From Palsa-461 sp963768185 (GTDB lineage Bacteria; Actinomycetota; Acidimicrobiia; Acidimicrobiales; RAAP-2), in NCBI GenBank assembly GCA_963768185.1, contig CAVYGS010000001.1, positions 1-64,000 of the forward strand: 64,000 nucleotides of DNA, written 5' to 3'. Under the pieces are notes generated by a model. That model saw only the letters and a program-made list of their open reading frames with translations, had not been told where the DNA came from and ran no database searches. How positions within the stretch are numbered: position 1 is the stretch's first letter; each line of letters begins with the position of its first letter. A program made the position numbers and the translations under genes. This document shows, in pieces, positions 8,789-16,518 of this stretch.

Positions 8789-9210
8789 TCGGAAGAGCTC
8801 ACCGACTCGGCCTTAGCGCCGGAACGGCGCCGTCCGCCTCTGCGGCCACGACGCCGAGGCTTCGATTCTAGGCCATCTCCGTTCTCACTTCCGTCATCGA
8901 CCTCCGCGGGCCGCGCCGGCACGTCGACCAGAGTAGCCACGGCGGACGTCCGCCCGGCCTCCTCGATCCGCACCATATGCTTCTCGCCCACGTAATCGCC
9001 GGCGCCGGTGATCTGGATCATGTAGCCGTCGACCTTGGCCACCGCGTCGCCCGGGCTGTACATGTGCGGCTCGACGATCTCGACGTGGACCTCCTCGCCG
9101 GCGCGGAACGGCACCGCCCGCTCGAGCACGCGCTCGCGACTGGCCTCGAGGATGACCGCGAAGTGGTCGAGCGGCAATCCCTCGGAGCCCTCGAAGTGGA
9201 ACCACTTGAC
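8785..9210 (-). pseudogene. 3' remnant of an RNase E/G gene (rne/rng)
   Basis: About 140 residues remain: LPLDHFAVILEASRE, then a TRAM-like segment (EPHMYSPGDAVAKVDGYMI, GEKHMVRIEEAGRTSAVATL) and an Arg-rich tail (RRRGRRGGRRR). This pattern and its place just upstream of rplU fit the C-terminus of the Rne/Rng ribonuclease. The catalytic S1 and RNase H-like parts are missing. At about 9210 the reading frame continues without a stop into IS256 transposase sequence, so the present start codon belongs to the transposase. The RNase assignment rests on motif memory and context. Confidence 0.65.
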
Positions 9211-10207
9211 GAAGCAGGCGACGGCCGAGGGATAGGCCCGCTCCCACTGGGCGCAGAAGCCGTCCATCCTCGAGCGGGCCTCCCCGACAGCGCGCGGGCC
9301 GGGTGGCTCCTCGATCCGGTCGAAGACCGCCCACCAGTCGGCCTTGAAGGCGTCCTGATCGGCCTTGGAGACCTTGGCCACGGCGTTGCGCAGCCGGTGG
9401 ATCTGTCACGCAGCGCTGGCGCAGCGATCTCGAGAAGACCTGCTCGATGGCCGCGATCAGCCCGGGGGCCCCGTCGGAGACGATGAGGAGGGGCGAGCCC
9501 AGACCCCGAGCGGTGAGGTCCTCCAAGAACCCCCGCCAGGCGTCGGTCGACTCCGAGGCCGCCGCGGCCAGCCCGACCAGGTGGGGTTTGCCGTCGGTGT
9601 CGATCCCCCAGGCGCACAGCACCGGCTCGGCCGGCGAATGCTCGTGGAACTTGAAATTGGTCCCGTCGACGAACAGGTAGTCCAGGCGGAGCTGGGAGAG
9701 GTCGCGCCTCGCGAACTCGGCGAACTCCTCTTGGATCTGCTGGCAGATCCGGCTGACGGTCGAACGGCTAAGCGTGGCCTCGTCGCCCAGGACCTCCCGC
9801 AGGGCCGCCTCGACGTCGCGGTCGGACAGGCCCCGCACCCAGGCCGAGACGACGAGGGCCTCCAGGGCGTTGGTCGCGTCACCCCGAGCCCGAAGAGCTG
9901 GGAGCAGAACTTCTCGTCGGTGTCACGCAGCTTGGGGCGGCTGAGCTCGACCGGGCCCATCGTCGTCTTCACCGCGACGGGCGGCTGCCAGCCGTTACGG
10001 GAGCCCGGTGGGCTCTCCGTCGGACCGGCGCTCATAGGGCGCTCGGCCCAAGAACACGTCGACCTCCGTCTCGATCGCCTGCTGCAGGAGGAGCCGGACG
10101 GTGAGCCGCCCGACCTCTTCCAGGACGGAGGCCAGGTCACGGTCGGAATTGAACAGCGCGTCGATCTCTGTGCGGACGCGTTCGCTGGGCGATACTCGTG
10201 GTGCCAC
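9211..10207 (-). pseudogene. IS256-family transposase, multiply frameshifted and truncated
   Basis: Translation starts at GTG 10207, eight bases after AAGGAGG. The family pattern then continues in three frame changes, near 10010, 9885 and 9408. Recognisable blocks are LTVRLLLQQAIETEVDVFLG, MGPVELSRPKLRDTDEKFCS, GLSDRDVEAALREV, the first Asp in FVDGTNFKFHEH, the second in VSDGAPGLIAA, and AVAKVSKADQDAFKADWWAVF. The alignment stops at RAYPSAVACF (about 9211). The block that normally holds the catalytic Glu (the ERxxRExRRRT region) is absent, so the protein cannot be active even if the frameshifts are sequencing errors. Confidence 0.85.
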
Positions 10208-10280
10208 GGGTGTAGGTCCTCCTTCTGTGAGTTGTCAGCTCTTGAAGGAACCTACGCCCGTTGCCTATTTACACCAGGGA
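9211..10280 (-). mobile_element. IS256-family remnant, 3' end missing
   Basis: The element keeps its 5' side: a transposase start at 10207 and about 70 bases of leader. Its 3' side, including the far terminal repeat, is missing where it abuts rne. The outer end near 10280 is only approximate, because with one end lost no inverted-repeat pair can be matched. The leader contains GGTGTAAATAGGC on the minus strand, typical of IS256-type ends. Confidence 0.6.
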
Positions 10281-10418
10281 GGGGACGCCACCCACCGGAC
10301 GGCGCGAGAGGCGTTCATCGCAGCAACGACGGCGAAGGCCGCGTGATAGTCAACGAGTCTGTCCAACTAACCGGGGCCGCAACACACGCAAGTGTCTACG
10401 GTCAGCGCTGACAACCCA

Positions 10419-10553
10419 AACTTTGTCCGTCTCCGTCCGTCAGAGGTTGAAAAACAGGGCAAAACAGTGCCAAGCGTTGACAGGAAAATCCCTCGTCAGC
10501 CTGCAAATCAGCTGGTGGGGGAGTCGTCTGGATCTCCTTCACACGGCTGAGGT
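10419..10553 (+). repeat. Direct repeat copy A (about 135 bp), left boundary of the TA island
   Basis: The sequence from AACTTTGTCCGTCTCCGTCC to GGCTGAGGT recurs at 13427-13562 in the same orientation. The AGAGGTTGAAAAACAGGGCA stretch is identical, and overall about four-fifths of positions agree by eye. The right end enters a tRNA 3' half, as expected for an integration site. Confidence 0.85.
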
Positions 10554-10581
10554 GGCAGGTTCGAGTCCTGTAGCGCCCACC
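10538..10581 (+). other. 3' half of a tRNA-Val(CAC)-like gene
   Basis: The anticodon loop TTCACAC (10538-10544) is followed by a 3' anticodon stem, a T-arm (GCAGG-TTCGAGT-CCTGT, 10555-10571) and a 3' acceptor strand AGCGCCC plus ACC. The 5' half is not present: the bases before the loop do not pair with GGCTG, and no D-arm is seen. This is the part of a tRNA that integrases use as attachment core, so I read it as an att-site remnant and not a working tRNA. Confidence 0.65.
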
Positions 10582-10604
10582 GGCAGACCCGGAGACAGTG
10601 AGGA

Positions 10605-10828
10605 TCACTCGCGCTGCGCCCGAAAGGCTGAGTCGTCACCCATGTGGAAGTAGATATGTCCTTCAAGCGAACCGTCCGCCTGCACAGCCGCCCACCCTCG
10701 CCCACTGGCTCGATCGCATTCGTCGTTGCCGTCCCATGTGAATTCCAGACCAGGGCAGTCGTCGATCGTCGCTTCCCGGCAATCCATCCAACCTTCGACG
10801 GCGATGAATCCAAATTTGCCGGTCTTAT
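10605..10828 (-). pseudogene. C-terminal half of the third TA-operon gene, separated by IS1182
   Basis: From the IS boundary the frame reads KTGKFGFIAVEGWMDCREAT and continues to a stop at 10605. It includes a WDGNDECDRASGRGWAAV block and the ending GHIYFHMGDDSAFRAQRE. It has no start of its own. Joined to the piece at 12477-12604 after removing the element and one copy of the 4-bp duplication, it gives an uninterrupted 115-aa protein. The family is a small, widely seen hypothetical with a conserved RWRIxEMDLWD start; its function is not known to me. Confidence 0.85.
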
Positions 10829-10845
10829 GAGCCTGTTGCAGAAAC
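10829..10845 (+). repeat. IS1182 left terminal inverted repeat
   Basis: GAGCCTGTTGCAGAAAC, directly after the TTAT target duplicate. It pairs with the right end at 15 of 17 positions. Confidence 0.9.
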
Positions 10846-10928
10846 CTCCCGGCGGCGATCTAGGAAGGTCCAGGTAGCGCGCGCGTGATTGCCGCCACCT
10901 GATCGCGCCGATCGCGGAGAATTGGCGC

Positions 10929-12315
10929 ATGGCGTACAACTTCTTGGCTGTCGAGCGTGACCAGGTGTACCTGCTGCCGCCTTCGGTGGCCGACTGGCTT
11001 CCCGAGGATCATCTGGCCTGGTTCGTGCTCGACAGCGTGGACGAGATGGACCTTGCCCCCTTCTACGCCGGCTATCGCAGCGACGGCTGGGGAGCAGCGG
11101 CCCACGACCCCAAGATGATGGTCGCCCTCGTCCTCTACTCCTACTGCCTGGGCATCCGGTCGTCCCGCCAGATCGAGCGGGCCTGCCACGTCGATGTCGG
11201 GTTCAAGGTGGTGGCGGCGAACCAGTGCCCGGACCACACCACCATCGCCCGGTTCCGCCAGCGCCATCAAGGCGCCATGGCCTCGGTCTTCACCTCGTCG
11301 CTGCGTCTGTGCTCAGAAGCGGGGATGGTTAGCCTCGGGGTGGTGGCGCTCGACGGGACCAAGATGGGGTGCCCGGCCGCCCTCGACGCCAACCGCACCA
11401 AGGACCACATCGAAGCGGCGGTGCAAAAGATGTTCGAAGAGGCCGAGGCGGCCGACGCGGCCGAAGACGCCCTCTATGGACCCGATGCCACCGGGGACGA
11501 GCCCCCGGCCCATCTGCGGGGCCGCGAAGCTCGCCGCAAGCGCCTGGCTGAGGCCAAGGCCGCCCTCGACGCCCAAGACAAGGCAGCCAAAGAGGCCCAC
11601 CAGGCCCACCTGGCGCAACGGGCCGAAAAAGAGCAGGCCAGCGGCCAAAAGCTCCGGGGCCCGCAAGCCCAAGGCCCCCGACACCTCCGAGGCCAAGGCC
11701 AACGTCAGTGACCCCGAGAGCCGCATCATGAAGACCAAGGACGGCTACCTCCAGGGTTACAACGCCCAGGCCGTGGCCAACGAGGAACAGGTGGTCGTGG
11801 CGGCCGATGTGACCGACGAGCACAACGACATGGGCCAGCTCCACCCCATGATCGAATCCACGAACCGCTCCCTCGAGGACGCCGGCATCACCGAGCGGCC
11901 GACCAAGCTGCTGGCCGACGCCGGCTACGCCTCCGAAGACAACCTGTCCCGCCTCGGCGACAGTGATCCCGACTGCCTCATCGCCACGCGCAACATGAAC
12001 AAGAATCCCGAGCCGCGCAACGGGCGGCGAGGACCGCTGCGGGCCGACGCCACCCTGGTCGAAGAGATGGACCGCAAGGTCTCGACCGACTCGGGACGAG
12101 CCATCTACAAGAAGCGACAGCACATCATCGAGCCGGTCTTCGGCCAGACCAAAGACGCCCGGGGTGCCAGACGGTTCATGCGCAGGGGCAAGGCGGCCGC
12201 CCAAAGCGAGTGGAAGCTGCTCATGGGCACCCACAACCTCTTGAAGATCTACCGTCGCTCTCTCACCGACGCCACCATCGCACCGTGGTCCCGCATGGCG
12301 GTCATCAGCGGGTGA
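10929..12315 (+). CDS. IS1182-family transposase with one frameshift
   Basis: The DDE transposase starts at ATG 10929 with FLAVERDQVYLLPPSVADWL and a DUF772-type N-terminal domain (LYSYCLGIRSSRQIERAC, HTTIARFRQRH), then VVALDGTKMGCPA. The C-terminal domain (DGYLQGYNAQAV, LADAGYASEDN, KKRQHIIEPVFGQTKDARG) is in another frame and ends at 12315. The switch is near 11645-11660, where removing or skipping one base gives A-K-S-S-G-A-R-K-P-K-A-P. Family members are normally a single frame of about 460 aa, the length obtained after repair. No strong slippery heptamer is seen, so sequencing error or real decay is more likely than programmed shifting. Confidence 0.88.
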
Positions 12316-12459
12316 AAGGGGTCCGTCCGGACCTCATCGAGCGGCAAGCAGCCCCCCAGAACGGCCCTGAGTTCCCCCGATAGGGACCGCCAGCCATTCT
12401 TGGGTCCAACCGAGCAGCCCTGACACCGCATCCACCAGGATGGTTCTCAGCGCGCAGCC

Positions 12460-12476
12460 GTTACTGCAACGGGCTC
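12460..12476 (-). repeat. IS1182 right terminal inverted repeat
   Basis: GTTACTGCAACGGGCTC, followed directly by the TTAT target duplicate at 12477-12480. Confidence 0.9.
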
Positions 12477-12604
12477 TTATCTGCACCAAATTCGATGAAA
12501 GCGGGACGGACAAGATCGAGGGCGTCTCGATCCCAAAGATCCATCTCTTGAATGCGCCACCGACCAACGAGCTTCTGGGGTCCATCGCTTTGACGCCGAG
12601 CCAT
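12477..12604 (-). pseudogene. N-terminal half of the third TA-operon gene, interrupted by IS1182
   Basis: The ATG at 12604-12602 overlaps the stop of the Doc toxin as TGATG. The product starts MARRQSDGPQKLVGRWRIQE, then MDLWDRDALDLVRPAFIEFG and ADK, after which the IS begins. The remainder is at 10605-10828, and the restored protein is 115 aa. The one-base overlap implies translation coupled to the toxin, so this was the third gene of the antitoxin-toxin operon. It has no recognised domain. A regulatory or accessory role is inference. Confidence 0.85.
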
Positions 12605-13008
12605 CACGAGCCCTCCTGACGTGTTCGACTGCGCAACCAGTTGGCAAGCCAGGTCTCGTCGACGTCGTGGGCCGCCACGGCGAGAACGGCTTTCTCGGCT
12701 TCATCGACGTCCGGCGGGTCAGAGGTCCACAGGACACCATTGAGATCCAGAAACATTGCGAGGCATGCCCAGCTCACTCTTTTGTTGCCATCGGGCAGCG
12801 GATGGTTCCACGCAATGTGACAAGCGAGCACGGCCGCCTTGTCGATCAGGTCCGGGTAGAAATCCTGTCCGCCGAAGCTCGCTTGAGGAGCATGGAGCGC
12901 AGAGTCCGCAAGATTGATGCTCCTCGGCGTCTTGAGCACGTCAGCATCAATCCCAGTGACTTGTTCGGCCAACCAGAAGAACTCCGGCAGCGAAATGAGT
13001 CGCGTCAC
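12604..13008 (-). CDS. Fic/Doc-family toxin (death-on-curing type)
   Basis: The 134-aa product has the Doc layout: an N-terminal ISLPEFFWLAEQVTGID helix, GGQDFYPDLIDKAAVLACHI, and the Fic motif HPLPDGNKRVSW, where the His, Asp-Gly-Asn and Arg needed for nucleotide transfer are all present. Doc phosphorylates elongation factor Tu and stops translation. The length is typical. The start overlaps the antitoxin stop by four bases (ATGA), and its own stop overlaps the next gene by one. The partner is a ribbon-helix-helix protein in place of the classic Phd. Confidence 0.92.
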   Translation of the reverse strand: MTRLISLPEFFWLAEQVTGIDADVLKTPRSINLADSALHAPQASFGGQDFYPDLIDKAAVLACHIAWNHPLPDGNKRVSWACLAMFLDLNGVLWTSDPPDVDEAEKAVLAVAAHDVDETWLANWLRSRTRQEGS

Positions 13009-13214
13009 CGGGCGAGACGGTCGAGCAGCTCCTTGTCTCGCTTCAGAAGCCGATTGGCACGTGAGGTGAAGTCCTTGTCGGCACGCACTCGAGCGATCTC
13101 CGCGGAGAGCGAATCGACGATGAGTGCATTCACACTGGTGCCCTTGACGCGGGCGACCGCCTCGGCCTCTTCGGCCAGTTCCTCAGGGAGACGTACGGTG
13201 GTCTGCTTTGCCAT
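13005..13214 (-). CDS. Ribbon-helix-helix (CopG/Arc-type) antitoxin
   Basis: The 69-aa product begins AKQTTVRLPEELAEEAEAVA, a classic RHH beta-strand and helix, followed by KGTSVNALIVDSL and a charged C-terminal tail that would wrap the toxin. It overlaps the Doc gene by four bases, the usual antitoxin-first order. It would bind the palindrome just upstream of its start and repress its own operon. The start ATG 13214 is fixed by the strand pattern and by the -10-like TATCAT six bases upstream. Confidence 0.9.
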   Translation of the reverse strand: MAKQTTVRLPEELAEEAEAVARVKGTSVNALIVDSLSAEIARVRADKDFTSRANRLLKRDKELLDRLAR

Positions 13215-13234
13215 GACATCATGATATCACGATG
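13215..13234 (-). promoter_or_regulatory. Leaderless promoter and palindromic operator of the RHH/Doc operon
   Basis: CATCATGATATCACGATG (13217-13234) is an 18-bp palindrome with one mismatched pair, directly before the antitoxin ATG. On the minus strand it contains TATCAT, a TANNNT -10 box, with GATGTC and then ATG, so transcription should start at the start codon. Promoter and operator coincide, as expected for self-repression. Confidence 0.6.
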
Positions 13235-13426
13235 CAGCGGGGAGCGGGAGCCGCGCTGCTTTATTCACGACCGGACCGAAGTGGTGCCCGTTCCCGTTCT
13301 GCGCTCTCGCCGGTGTGCACTCCCATGCGCACCGAGAGGACAACTTGCTGAGGCCATTCCTCTAGTGCCAGTGCCCGGGATGGTCACCATCCCACTCGCC
13401 AATTCGGAATCGGGTCGAAGAGCGAA
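13235..13426. other. Non-coding stretch with a 17-bp palindrome
   Basis: No convincing gene is seen. GGGATGGT-C-ACCATCCC at 13377-13393 is a perfect inverted repeat with 8-bp arms, possibly a protein-binding site or a short hairpin. Confidence 0.4.
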
Positions 13427-13562
13427 AACTTCGTCCGTCTCCGTCCGCAAGAGGTTGAAAAACAGGGCAAAACAGTGCCAAACGATAAAGGGGGAAATCC
13501 CTGGTCAGCCTGGAAATCAGCTGGTCACAGGAGGGTCTGGGTCCTCTTCACACGGCTGAGGT
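13427..13562 (+). repeat. Direct repeat copy B, right boundary of the TA island
   Basis: This is a homologue of 10419-10553 in the same orientation, from AACTTCGTCCGTCTCC to CACGGCTGAGGT. After the shared core it diverges into a short GGTCGGAGGTCGGAGG run and has no tRNA T-arm. From 13563 to 13699 I see no feature. Confidence 0.85.
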
Positions 13563-13699
13563 CGGAGGTCGGAGGTCTCCGGCGCGCGCCCGAGTTTTGC
13601 CCGGGCTGTCTTTTCGAGGTTGCAGATATATTGGAGTCGTCGAACACCGCCAGACTTGAGGCGAGCAAGGCCTTCGCCCGTCGGCCGCTACTCAGGCTC

Positions 13700-15277
13700 T
13701 CAGCTGACCGTGTAGGCGACGAGTTGTGGGTGGCCACCTTTTCTGTCTGTACCCGTAACGGGACCTCCGGCCGGGACGAGCACGGTGTTGCCGGCGATCG
13801 CGATGGACGAGTTCGTGGATGTCGGGAGGGTCTGCTCGTGCACGATCGCGCCCGTGCTCGCGCTCAGTGCGACCAGCACGCCGCTGTATAGCGTCGTGAA
13901 CACGAGGTCGTTGGAGACCGTCGTCGCGCCCAGCGGCATGCTCGGCAGTTTCGTGTCCCATTCGACGGCGCCGGTCGAGAGGTTGACCGCCTCGACCTCA
14001 CCGGTCGGATGTGGCGACTTTGACGCCGGGCCGACGTTGGCGCCGCCAACCTGACTGAGGCTGGTGAATCGGAACGGGTAGTCGACTGTCGCGACGTACA
14101 CCGAGCCGTTCGCGACGGACATGTTGGTCAACACGCCCCCGAGCGAACCCGGGCTGTACGTAAACGGTGCCTTCAGCTTGCTCTTGTGCTCCACCATGAG
14201 CACAGAGTCATTGTCGTGGCCGTTGTGCTGGCCGATCGGTGTCTTCCAGAGCAGCTGTCCAGTTTCGGCGTTCAGCGCATAGACATAACCCATCTTGCCC
14301 GAGCCGATGACGGCCGGCACCCCGTTGACGGTGGTCGAGATGGGGGAGTTCTGGAGGTCGTAGTCCTTGAAGTCGTCCGGGACGCCCTGGAAATACCAGC
14401 GCATCTGCCCGGTTGCCGCGTCGAGGTTCACGTCGCTGTCGGTGTAGAGGAGCTTGGTCGGGTGCGCGATTGCCGAGGCAGCCGACTGGTAAGGGTTGCC
14501 GGTCCCGTAGGTGACCGACCCATCCGTGCCGACGAGCGGGGTTTCCCAGGCGCCTCCCGCGATGAGCACGCCGGGGTGAGTCCCCTGCAGCGTGTCGAAC
14601 TTCCAGAGCGCGGCGCCGTTGGCAGCGTTCAGCGCGAGCAACACCCCGCCGTGGGGAACGTCGCCAAGGGCGGTCGCGAGGTAGACCCGTCCGCCGGCGA
14701 CCTGGGGCTGGATCCCGAAGACCCCGTCTGATTTCGGGAGGAGGTGACGGTCTACCCAGATCGGCTTGCCGGTCGCTGCCGTGAGCGCGAATGCGGTGTG
14801 GGGAGAGTCGCCGAAGACGACGCCGTTCGCGACCGCCACGCCGTCGGGGCCGAGCGAGAAGTCGAGCGGCGAGTCGACGCGGTACTCCCACAGCTGCTTG
14901 CCGGTCGCAAGCGAGAGCGCGTATACGTTCGCCGCAAGGTCCTGGAGGTAGACGACGCCACCCACCACGATCGGGGTCGCCGAGAGCGACCCCAGGTGCG
15001 AGACGCCGGTCACCTTGCCGGTCAGCTTGAACGACCAGGCCTCCTGAAGGGTCGAGACGTTCGCCGAGGAGATCGTCGAGGTTGTGGCGTCCCTCGTGTT
15101 AGCGAGATCCGCGTTGGGGAAGGGCCATGAGCCGGTCGGCGAGGGGGGAGTGGCCGTGGCCGACGCGGACGCACCGCACCCGACCAGGAGGCCGACCGGG
15201 ATCAGCAGCGCGACGAGCGCCCGGCGGAGCGGGCGCCGAGAGCGGCTGAGGACGTGGTTGGGGTCGGTCGTGCACAC
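13700..15277 (-). CDS. PQQ-type beta-propeller lipoprotein (quinoprotein-like)
   Basis: The 525-aa product has a basic N-terminus, a hydrophobic stretch and a lipobox (LVGC, Cys34), so it is probably anchored outside the membrane. The body is made of propeller repeats ending in A-x-(T/N)-G-x-x-x-W (LATGKQLWEY, AANGAALWKF, AETGQLLWKT, LSTGAVEWDT). It resembles polyvinyl-alcohol dehydrogenase or BamB-type proteins. A PQQ cofactor is possible but the disulfide pair of true PQQ alcohol dehydrogenases is not visible, and no cytochrome partner is nearby. The start is GTG 15277. It is divergent from the desaturase across 258 bases that must hold both promoters. Confidence 0.75.
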   Translation of the reverse strand: MCTTDPNHVLSRSRRPLRRALVALLIPVGLLVGCGASASATATPPSPTGSWPFPNADLANTRDATTSTISSANVSTLQEAWSFKLTGKVTGVSHLGSLSATPIVVGGVVYLQDLAANVYALSLATGKQLWEYRVDSPLDFSLGPDGVAVANGVVFGDSPHTAFALTAATGKPIWVDRHLLPKSDGVFGIQPQVAGGRVYLATALGDVPHGGVLLALNAANGAALWKFDTLQGTHPGVLIAGGAWETPLVGTDGSVTYGTGNPYQSAASAIAHPTKLLYTDSDVNLDAATGQMRWYFQGVPDDFKDYDLQNSPISTTVNGVPAVIGSGKMGYVYALNAETGQLLWKTPIGQHNGHDNDSVLMVEHKSKLKAPFTYSPGSLGGVLTNMSVANGSVYVATVDYPFRFTSLSQVGGANVGPASKSPHPTGEVEAVNLSTGAVEWDTKLPSMPLGATTVSNDLVFTTLYSGVLVALSASTGAIVHEQTLPTSTNSSIAIAGNTVLVPAGGPVTGTDRKGGHPQLVAYTVS

Positions 15278-15535
15278 GAGCCTACGATTTCGCCACCGGT
15301 CACCTGTGCCCCCCGGTGCCCGACCGGTTGGGTACAGAAGAGGCGGCCGCGATCCGCACGTGGCACGATCAGGCCACTGTGAGCCTCGAATTCCAGAATT
15401 TGTCCGGAAACGGTGGCCCGTTTGGCAGCGCTCGGCATCGCCTCACTAGGTGGACTATGTCGGGTGAGCTGCGAAGGAGCCCGGATCTGGGTCCGCGCTT
15501 TGTGCCCTTGCTCCGCCTACGGTCCCGCTGAGCAC

Positions 15536-16453
15536 ATGGCCACAGTCGCGACGACCACCTTGGCGCGGCCCTCTGGGCGCACACGGTTGGTGCAGCGAGG
15601 CTCCTGGCGTCTCGGTGTGCCCTTTGTGCTCGTCCACCTCTCCTGCATCGCCATCATCTGGGTGGGTTGGAGCCCGGTCGCAGTGGCGGTCTGCGGGGTC
15701 GCCTACCTGGTTCGGATGTTCGGCATCACCGCCTTCTACCACCGCTGCTTCGCCCATCGAGCCTTCCGGGTGGGTCGTCCGGTCCAGTTCCTCGGAGCCG
15801 CCCTGGCGGCGTCCGCCGCGCAGCGGGGACCCCTCTGGTGGGTGGCTCACCACCGTCGGCACCACCGGCTCACGGATCGACCGGGAGACCCCCATTCGCC
15901 GGTCATCGACAGCTTGGCGTACAGCCATGTGTTCTGGATCTTCGCTCCGAGCAACAACGCCACCCAGACCGCGTTCGTCGAGGACCTGGCGGAGTACCCC
16001 GAGATGCGGCTGCTCGACCGGTTCCATCACCTGATGCCGGCCTGCTTCGCCTTGAGCATGCTCGGCCTGGGGGCGCTGCTGGGCCACCTCTGGCCCGGGC
16101 TGCACACCTCAGGACCCCAGATCCTCGTGTGGGGATTCAGCGTGTCGACGGTGCTGCTCTATCACGCCACCTTCGCGGTCAACTCGCTCGGTCACCGGGT
16201 GGGCGGACGGCTCTTCGACACGCACGACGCGAGCCGGAACAACTGGTGGCTCGCTCTCGTCACACTCGGCGAAGGGTGGCACAACAACCATCACCGGTTC
16301 CCGGCCGGGGCGCGCTCGGGATTCGGGTTCTGGCAGGTGGATCCGACCTGGCTCATCCTCCGGGTCCTGCGCCGCCTGGGACTGGCGAGCGATCTTCGGC
16401 CGGTCCCCGCGGCGATCCTGACCGTCCGGCGTCCGCAGCGCTCGACCGTCTGA
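15536..16453 (+). CDS. Acyl-CoA delta-9-type fatty acid desaturase
   Basis: The 305-aa membrane di-iron enzyme introduces a double bond into acyl chains. The three histidine boxes are present: HRCFAH (69-74), HHRRHH (105-110) and HNNHH (249-253), with an extra His in HATFAVNSLGH. Hydrophobic helices lie at about 28-62 and 170-212. I chose ATG 15536 because the upstream in-frame extension is Cys-rich and unlike the family. No ferredoxin or reductase is adjacent. It converges on the DyP-P450 gene, with 65 bases between the stops. Confidence 0.9.
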   Translation: MATVATTTLARPSGRTRLVQRGSWRLGVPFVLVHLSCIAIIWVGWSPVAVAVCGVAYLVRMFGITAFYHRCFAHRAFRVGRPVQFLGAALAASAAQRGPLWWVAHHRRHHRLTDRPGDPHSPVIDSLAYSHVFWIFAPSNNATQTAFVEDLAEYPEMRLLDRFHHLMPACFALSMLGLGALLGHLWPGLHTSGPQILVWGFSVSTVLLYHATFAVNSLGHRVGGRLFDTHDASRNNWWLALVTLGEGWHNNHHRFPAGARSGFGFWQVDPTWLILRVLRRLGLASDLRPVPAAILTVRRPQRSTV

Positions 16454-16518
16454 GCGGGCCAGTCTCCGTCACCCGTCCAGCCTCGGCGACTCCGGGGCGC
16501 TCATTGGAGTGCAACCGT

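Larger units (their letters stand above)
10829..12476 (+). mobile_element. IS1182-family insertion sequence, 1,648 bp, ends defined
   Basis: The ends are 17-bp inverted repeats, GAGCCTGTTGCAGAAAC at 10829-10845 and GTTACTGCAACGGGCTC at 12460-12476, matching at 15 of 17 positions. TTAT flanks both sides (10825-10828 and 12477-12480) as a 4-bp target duplication. Excising the element plus one TTAT restores a continuous reading frame in the interrupted host gene, which proves the boundaries. It encodes one transposase. Confidence 0.92.

Noticed and set aside
10538..10581. Functional tRNA-Val gene
   Set aside because: Only the anticodon loop to acceptor half is present; the D-arm and 5' acceptor are missing.
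10508..10939. 143-codon minus-strand frame across the tRNA half and IS end
   Set aside because: Its tail (ALQDSNLPPQPCEGD) is the well-known false translation of a tRNA 3' end, and it reads the split gene in the wrong frame.
11640..11665. Programmed frameshift in the IS1182 transposase
   Set aside because: The family is normally a single frame, and no strong slippery heptamer with downstream structure is seen; several unrelated genes here show the same kind of one-base error.
13265..13450. 61-codon minus-strand frame in the gap before the Doc operon
   Set aside because: No start context, repetitive Arg/Thr/Gly composition, and it runs through the direct repeat.
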